Shown here in pieces: positions 32,158 to 36,246 of a DNA stretch of 36,246 nt. Below the pieces are notes generated by a model. It saw nothing but the letters and a program-made list of their open reading frames with translations. It made no database searches and was not told the DNA's origin. Each line of letters starts with the position of its first letter. Position 1 is the first letter of the stretch. Source of the stretch: Streptomyces flaveus (GTDB lineage Bacteria > Actinomycetota > Actinomycetes > Streptomycetales > Streptomycetaceae); contig NZ_BMPQ01000053.1 of the NCBI RefSeq assembly GCF_014647675.1, forward strand, positions 1-36,246, in the 5' to 3' direction. Position numbers and translations under genes: made by a program.

Positions 32158-32439
32158 GGTGCGGATCCTCTGAAGTGGCGGTCGGGATCAAGCGGTGAGG
32201 CTGTAGTTCTGCTGGTCGGGGCTGGGGGAGGGGCCTGCTCCAGCCGCACAGCCAACTCCGCAGCCTCGACCTGGAGTCTTCCACCCGCTGTCGAGCCGCG
32301 GCCTCCCGCGCCTGGAGCTCTTCCGGCAACGACACCATCGCGCCCCACCTCCACCTCGCCACGGTAGAAGTACGACGGCACCGACCACACGTCAATCAGC
32401 GTCTTCCCAGCTCAGCTGCCCCTCGAAAGGATCCGCACC
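32158..32439. repeat. 282-bp segment bounded by 12-bp perfect inverted repeats
   Basis: GGTGCGGATCCT at 32158-32169 is repeated inverted as AGGATCCGCACC at 32428-32439. The similarity continues weakly inward. The flanks show no direct duplication. The segment contains a remnant of the IS5-associated coiled-coil gene. It may be a shortened insertion sequence or a MITE-like unit; a chance arrangement around a BamHI-like motif is possible. Confidence 0.45.
32160..32338 (-). pseudogene. remnant of the IS5-associated coiled-coil protein gene
   Basis: From an ATG at 32338, with GGAGGTGG about six bases upstream, the minus strand reads VSLPEELQAREAAARQRVED. After a one-base shift it continues LQVEAAELAVRLEQAPPP. 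This matches the coiled-coil N-terminus of the protein at 7807 (LLEAREKKVREEVARLRE) and of the one at 34816. The winged-helix half is absent. It is a frameshifted and truncated third copy. Confidence 0.62.
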
Positions 32440-32596
32440 CATCCGAGAAGTATGCGGGCCCTGCGAGAAGAGCTTGTGTGTCTTGGTCCTGTCGCTGTTG
32501 GTGATCGCCAAGAGCCCGTCGGCGACGGCGGCGCCCGCTCAGTCGCACACCATCGACTATCTGCTATCCCACTCAAACTGGACGTCAAGCAGCTTC

Positions 32597-33157
32597 TCAC
32601 CGATCTTGCGGCTGGTGCTGGACGGGCAGCACCCGAACGACACCGTCGCTGCCAGCGGACTGCCGTAGCTGCTGGTTCTCGATCTCCAGGACGTGTACCA
32701 CCCGCACCAGCTGCTGGAAGTCGGTACGCAGCTGGTTGTGCTCGGCGCGCAGGCGGGAGAGCTTGTGCTGCAGTTCGTCGTTCTTCCGCTTCAGGTCGTC
32801 GACGACCTTGGGGCGGGCGTCCTGCATCCGGACCAGGGCGTAGAACAGGTCTTTCAACCCGGTGTGCTTGTGGGTGAGTTTGTTGCGCTTGAGGCCGGCT
32901 TCCTGGGCGAGTGACTTGATGGTCAACTGGCCGTCGGAGCGCAGCGGCGTCCCCACCAGGAGCCGGATCATCGCGTCGGTGATGGCTTCGATCTCGGCGG
33001 CATCGCCGGGCCGCGAGGGGCTTGCTGCGGCGGCGGCCATTGCGAGGACCCGGCCCACCGTCTCGGCGATACCGACGGAGGCTGGTGGCGCGGCCGCATC
33101 CGCGCTGTCGCTGTCCTGCCCGGTAGGGGCTGGTGCGTCGTCCTGGGCTGTCGTCAT
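32597..33157 (-). CDS. integrase-partner protein with helix-turn-helix and coiled coil (TnpC-like, DUF6262-type)
   Basis: The protein has 186 residues from ATG 33157. Residues 1-60 are a low-complexity acidic Ala/Pro region. Residues about 60-110 form a TetR-like helix-turn-helix (DGQLTIKSLAQEAGLKRNKL, HTGLKDLFYALV). Residues about 115-165 form a coiled coil (DDLKRKNDELQHKLSRLRAE). This layout matches the small third protein that follows two tyrosine recombinases in Tn554-like elements of actinobacteria. Its start overlaps the stop of the upstream integrase fragment (ATGA), which supports the link. Its function there is poorly known. Since the recombinase part is lost, it is probably a stranded gene. 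A longer in-frame extension to 33424 lies inside the integrase gene. Confidence 0.72.
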   Translation of the reverse strand: MTTAQDDAPAPTGQDSDSADAAAPPASVGIAETVGRVLAMAAAAASPSRPGDAAEIEAITDAMIRLLVGTPLRSDGQLTIKSLAQEAGLKRNKLTHKHTGLKDLFYALVRMQDARPKVVDDLKRKNDELQHKLSRLRAEHNQLRTDFQQLVRVVHVLEIENQQLRQSAGSDGVVRVLPVQHQPQDR

Positions 33158-33720
33158 GTGCTGTCCTTGCTGGCGACCCGGCCTGGTGAGGCCACGTGCT
33201 CCTGAATGATCTTCTCTCTGTTGGCGCGGCACAGGTCGAGCCGGCGGCGCACCGGGTAGGGCAGGTGCGGGTCGGTGCAGTCGGCGTCGATCTGGGCGAG
33301 TTGCTCTCGCGCACGGTCGATGTGGGTGTCGGTGCGGGAGATGTTCGCGCACGCGGGGTTGCAGCGGTTCCAGTTCGGTGTCCGCATGGACGGCTTGGCG
33401 CTGGAGGCCAGGTCCGGGTCGCACAAAGCCTTGTAGGGGTCGAGATTGCAGGTCAGCAGAGCCTGCGGGTCTTCGAAGATCTGCAGCCGGGGGTTGTTGC
33501 GGAGGGCCTTCATCTGGCCCTTGGTGGCGAAACCGCCCCCGTAGCGGTCGGTGAACTCGTGCGCGGCGGCGATGTAGCGGTCGGCGGCCGGTCCGCTGAT
33601 CTTCTGACCGGCGGTCAGCCGGTCGCTGGCCTCCGCCAACGAGTCCGCCAGGGCCAGGGTCTTCTCGAAGTCGAGGATCTCAGAGGGCGGTATGTGACGC
33701 GATGTCACTGTGGATGTCAC
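33154..33720 (-). pseudogene. C-terminal fragment of a Tn554-type tyrosine integrase
   Basis: The frame of 188 residues opens at GTG 33720. The sequence fits the tail of large actinobacterial site-specific integrases: ILDFEKTLALADSLAEAS, FATKGQMKALRNNPRLQIFE, NLDPYKALCDPD, and NRCNPACANISRTDTHIDRA with a probable zinc-binding cysteine set. The catalytic domain with its Arg-His-Arg-Tyr residues is absent, and no matching sequence is found upstream (33721-33809). The gene is therefore a 3' remnant. The break near 33700 contains GATGTCAC twice and a GTGAC-GCGAT-GTCAC dyad, possibly the scar of the event. It overlaps the TnpC-like gene by four bases. Confidence 0.72.
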
Positions 33721-33809
33721 CGGAACGTGTGCGGCCGCCGCGCAAGCCGATCCGTGCCTGACGCAGAAATCGAGGAGACTACCGGCGGCCGGTACGCCAG
33801 GATCTGGGA

Positions 33810-34676
33810 ATGGAGATGTCCAACGTCACGCGTGCGAAGGCGGCTGCGACTGCGGTCGCCGTATCGCTCGGCCTGCCCGTCAGCGACGCAGTCGTGCTCC
33901 ACAACTCGAACAAGCTGGCCCTGCGGCTGACGCCATGCGACGTCTTTGCCCGGGTCGCCCCTGTGGGACAAGAGGTTGCACAGTTCGAAGTCGAGCTCGC
34001 TCGGCGGCTCACCGAGATCGGAAGCCCGGTGTGTCCCCTGGAGCCCCGGGCGGACCCGGTCGTGTACACCCGCGATGGCTTCGCCGTGACGCTGTGGATC
34101 TACTACGAGCCCGTGACACCTCACCTCTCACCAGTCGACTACGCCCAGGCGCTGGAGCGGCTGCACGCCGGTATGCGCGAGGCCGAGGTGCCCAGCCAAC
34201 GGTTCACCGGCCGCATCACGGAGGCAGAAGACGTCGTTGCCGACCCGGAACGTTCGCCGGAGCTCGCCGACACAGAACGCGTCTTCCTCAGCGGCAGACT
34301 CGCAAGCCTGCGCAAGGCGATCGAGGAGCGCGGCGCCGTGGAGCAACTGCTCCACGGCGAGCCGCATCCAGGCAATGTGCTCAGCACGGCAAACGGCCCG
34401 TTGTTCATCGACTTTGAGACGTGCTGCCGTGGACCTGTCGAGTTCGACCTCGCCCATGCTCCCGAGATGGTCTGCGGGCACTATCCGAACCTCGACCAAG
34501 GGCTGCTGGACGAGTGCCGCCAGCTCGTCCTCGCGATGGTCGCAGCCTGGCGTTGGGAGCTGGGCGACGAGTTTCCGAACGGGAGGCTCAACGGAGAAGC
34601 GTTCCTGCGCGCACTGCACGACGGACCTCCCTGGCCGACACTCGACACGATGAACAAGCGACTGGGCGCCCAGTAG
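33810..34676 (+). CDS. aminoglycoside-phosphotransferase-fold kinase
   Basis: The protein has 288 residues. The catalytic loop is LLHGEPHPGNVLS, with glutamate in place of the aspartate seen after HG in many relatives, and the metal site is LFIDFETCCRGPVEFDLAH (DFE for the usual DxD). The N-terminal lobe includes LALRLTPCDVFARVAPVGQE with the probable ATP-site region. Family members phosphorylate antibiotics, choline, homoserine or other small alcohols; nothing here fixes the substrate, and resistance should not be assumed. The ATG at 33810 is used; ATG 33816 is an alternative. The gene stands alone between the integrase remnant and an IS5-family element, so it may be cargo of a former mobile element. 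Confidence 0.85.
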   Translation: MEMSNVTRAKAAATAVAVSLGLPVSDAVVLHNSNKLALRLTPCDVFARVAPVGQEVAQFEVELARRLTEIGSPVCPLEPRADPVVYTRDGFAVTLWIYYEPVTPHLSPVDYAQALERLHAGMREAEVPSQRFTGRITEAEDVVADPERSPELADTERVFLSGRLASLRKAIEERGAVEQLLHGEPHPGNVLSTANGPLFIDFETCCRGPVEFDLAHAPEMVCGHYPNLDQGLLDECRQLVLAMVAAWRWELGDEFPNGRLNGEAFLRALHDGPPWPTLDTMNKRLGAQ

Positions 34677-34815
34677 AAATCACCTAAGGCCACTCGAAGG
34701 CGACAAGGAACCGAACGGCGAGGCTCCAAGATCCTTCAGAGGGCGGTATGAGAATTGATGCTCGATTCTTCGTTGCGTCTGTGGTGAGCGGGCGGGCCGC
34801 GGCGGTGGCGGACGG

Positions 34816-35238
34816 CTATGGCCGGGGCTGGGTGAACAAGCCCTGCTCGATCTCGACGAGGATCCCGCGGTCGGTCAGCCGCTTGAGCTTCAGGCGAATG
34901 TTGTTGACGTTGTTCGGCGCGATCGTCAGGTCCATCGCCTCGCAGACCTGCCGCGCCCGCAGCGGATGGTCAGCGGTGGCGAACACCGCCATGATCTGCT
35001 GGTAGGCCGGATGGTCCGGCAATTTCGGTGCCGGGGGCGCGGGCGGCTGCGGATCGGGCAGTTCCAGCAGTGTCTTGCGGGTGATCCGGATTTCCTCGGC
35101 GGCCCGGCCGAGTTCGCCGAGCTGTGTGGTCAGCTGCGTGATCTGTTCCCGCATCGTCTCGGCCTGCGCGGTGATCTCCCGTTCCCGCTCCTCCAGCCGC
35201 GCCAGCACCGCGCCGAGCGTCAGCTCTCCGCCGGTCAT
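34816..35238 (-). CDS. IS5-associated coiled-coil and winged-helix protein (function unknown)
   Basis: The protein has 140 residues from ATG 35238, which overlaps the transposase stop in ATGA, so both are translated from one message. Residues about 10-55 are a coiled coil (ARLEEREREITAQAETMREQ and on to EEIRITRKTLLEL). A Pro-rich linker (DPQPPAPPAPKLPDHP) and a winged-helix-like domain follow (AYQQIMAVFATADHPLRARQ, NNIRLKLKRLTDRGILVEIE). It aligns with the protein at 7807 over its whole length, including YQxIMxV, RxKxKRL and GxFT. The fold suggests a dimeric DNA-binding protein. Its presence inside the element ends and coupling to the transposase argue for a role in transposition or its control. 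No characterised relative is known to me. Confidence 0.82.
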   Translation of the reverse strand: MTGGELTLGAVLARLEEREREITAQAETMREQITQLTTQLGELGRAAEEIRITRKTLLELPDPQPPAPPAPKLPDHPAYQQIMAVFATADHPLRARQVCEAMDLTIAPNNVNNIRLKLKRLTDRGILVEIEQGLFTQPRP

Positions 35239-36065
35239 GCGGTGCGCCAGGCCGGCACGGTCGCCCCGGTCAGCCGGCGCAATATCACCGCGGTCATCGC
35301 CCAGTACACCCGCGACTCCGAACTGCGGGGCAGATGCTCGTAGTCGCGCACCAGCCTGCGGTGCAGCATCAAGATCCCATACGCGCGCTCCACCACCCAC
35401 CGCTTGGCCTGGGGAACGAACCCGGTCTGCGCGGGATTACGCTCCACGACCTCCACCTCGATGCCCACCTTCTCCCCGTGCGCGACGACGGCGTTCTTGA
35501 AACCCTGGTCGACCAGGGCTTTCTCCACGGCGTCGGTGTCGGCGGCGACCTTGTCCAGCAGCGCGATCCCGACGGCGTTCTCGTGCGCCGACGCGGCCAC
35601 AACGACCACCGCGATCACCAACCCCAGAACGTCAACGGCCAGGCCGCGCTTGCGGCCCGGTACTTTTTTTGCCGCATCACGCCCCGTCGACCCGGCGGGC
35701 ACCCCGGCCGCCGCGTGCACGCTCTGGGTATCGAGCACCACCAGGCTCGGGTCCGCCTTCCGGCGCGCCATTTCCCGCACCTGCCAGCGCAGCAGGTCGT
35801 GAATGGTCTGATCGATGCCGTCGTCACGCCAGGTGTAGAAGTAGTACTTCACCGCGCCGGGCGGCGGAAAGTCGTGTGGGAGCAGCTCCCACTGGCAGCC
35901 GGTCCGGCCCTGGTAAAGCAGTGCGTTGACAATCTCCCGCATCTCGTACCGGCCCTGATGGCCGCTGACCGAGGGATGCGCGGCCTTCCACGCGGCGATC
36001 ACCGGCTCGACCAGCGCCCACTGCTCGTCGCTCACGTCGGTCTTGTAGGGCTTGCGCTCACTCAC
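35235..36065 (-). CDS. IS5-family DDE transposase
   Basis: The protein has 276 residues from GTG 36065 (SERKPYKTDVSDEQWALVEP). An in-frame extension to 36122 runs toward the inverted repeat and lacks family character. Motifs include MREIVNALLYQGRTGCQWEL and LPHDFPPPGAVKYYFYTWRD. The triad is D in VVLDTQSVHAA, D in LVDQGFKNAV (the family usually has ADGGY-like) and E in WVVERAYGILMLHRRL. The frame is intact and the gene sits inside clear inverted repeats, so it may be active. It is followed by and overlaps the partner gene at 34816. It differs clearly from the interrupted IS5 transposase at 5140, so the two elements represent separate lineages. Confidence 0.92.
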   Translation of the reverse strand: MSERKPYKTDVSDEQWALVEPVIAAWKAAHPSVSGHQGRYEMREIVNALLYQGRTGCQWELLPHDFPPPGAVKYYFYTWRDDGIDQTIHDLLRWQVREMARRKADPSLVVLDTQSVHAAAGVPAGSTGRDAAKKVPGRKRGLAVDVLGLVIAVVVVAASAHENAVGIALLDKVAADTDAVEKALVDQGFKNAVVAHGEKVGIEVEVVERNPAQTGFVPQAKRWVVERAYGILMLHRRLVRDYEHLPRSSESRVYWAMTAVILRRLTGATVPAWRTA

Positions 36066-36246
36066 GGCGACCAGCCCAACATGCCATGGCCCCCGACCGG
36101 CCAGGATGCCGCACCGCCACACGTTCAGGTGACGACAAAACTCCTATGCACTCCCATTCCGCCCTCTCAAAACGCAGTAATAGGGGCCGTCGGAAATCTA
36201 CGTGTTGCTTCCGGGGCTTGGGCTCGTTGACGTGGTATGGGGCGTT

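Larger units (their letters stand above)
32083..32596. other. 514-bp region of gene remnants
   Basis: The region holds an inverted-repeat-bounded segment (32158-32439) with a broken coiled-coil gene inside. From 32440 to 32596 no frame gave a recognisable product on either strand. The sequence GVRLSGRRRRR and similar low-complexity readings on the minus strand are not convincing. It looks like a graveyard of mobile-element pieces between the catabolic operon and the integrase remnant. Confidence 0.55.
34738..36167 (-). mobile_element. IS5-family insertion sequence with transposase and partner gene, about 1,430 bp
   Basis: The ends are AGAGGGCGGTATGAGA at 34738-34753 and the reverse complement of AGAGGGCGGAATGGGA at 36152-36167; similarity continues imperfectly for about 35 bp. 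The element contains a transposase gene and, overlapping it, a coiled-coil/winged-helix gene. No target duplication is visible in the flanks (ATCCTTC and CAAAACG). The remaining bases to the right edge (36168-36246) show no gene. Confidence 0.78.

Overview
The window is high-GC DNA, mostly coding, with frequent GTG and TTG starts, GGAGG-type ribosome binding sites and strong G/C at third codon positions. The gene families are those of a Streptomyces-like actinomycete: a DesA3-type desaturase with its reductase, the imuA'-imuB-dnaE2 mutasome, PucR/CdaR-type regulators and IS5 elements of streptomycete type. No rRNA, tRNA or CRISPR array was seen. All assignments come from reading the sequence; no database was searched.

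Layout. (1) 1-440: start of an IS605-type tnpB running off the left edge. 630-4037: acyl-CoA desaturase and its flavin/2Fe-2S reductase, divergent from a PucR-type regulator. (2) 4068-8277: a mobile-element pile-up. An IS6-family element lies beside an IS5-family transposase gene that is cut in two by a complete 1,744-bp IS4-family element with perfect 38-bp inverted repeats and a target duplication; the IS5 gene is followed by a convergent partner gene. (3) 8679-11084: a small secreted protein divergent from a NarL-type two-component system. (4) 11361-15432: imuA'-imuB-dnaE2 behind a LexA-like box, with dnaE2 cut off after about 611 residues. (5) 15577-21183: an alpha/beta hydrolase and a branched-chain-amino-acid-type ABC importer (binding protein, fused permease, two ATPases), divergent from a TetR regulator at 21435. 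The permease has lost a piece of its LivH half and is out of frame. (6) 22239-22785: remnants of an IS630 transposase and of an ATPase-like gene. (7) 22782-32082: a catabolic region: MpaB-like (DUF2236) oxygenase, aldehyde dehydrogenase, a collapsed VanA/VanB remnant, a tandem-MarR regulator, gentisate 1,2-dioxygenase, fumarylpyruvate hydrolase, 3-hydroxybenzoate 6-hydroxylase and a CdaR/PucR regulator. (8) 32158-36167: remnants of an integrase element, a phosphotransferase gene and a complete IS5-family element with a partner gene.

Function. Region 7 encodes conversion of 3-hydroxybenzoate to gentisate, ring opening and hydrolysis; the maleylpyruvate isomerase normally needed between the last two steps is absent here. 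The oxygenase and aldehyde dehydrogenase genes each have the same rare palindrome (TGTAC-N5-GTACA) upstream, which suggests one regulator and a linked oxidation of an unknown substrate. The importer and hydrolase of region 5 could feed such a pathway, but the importer is probably dead.

Most interesting: (a) a coiled-coil plus winged-helix protein that accompanies both IS5-family transposases and survives as a third remnant; (b) the MpaB-like oxygenase/aldehyde dehydrogenase pair under a shared operator; (c) decay by deletion in three systems (dnaE2, the permease, vanAB) within a window rich in insertion sequences.
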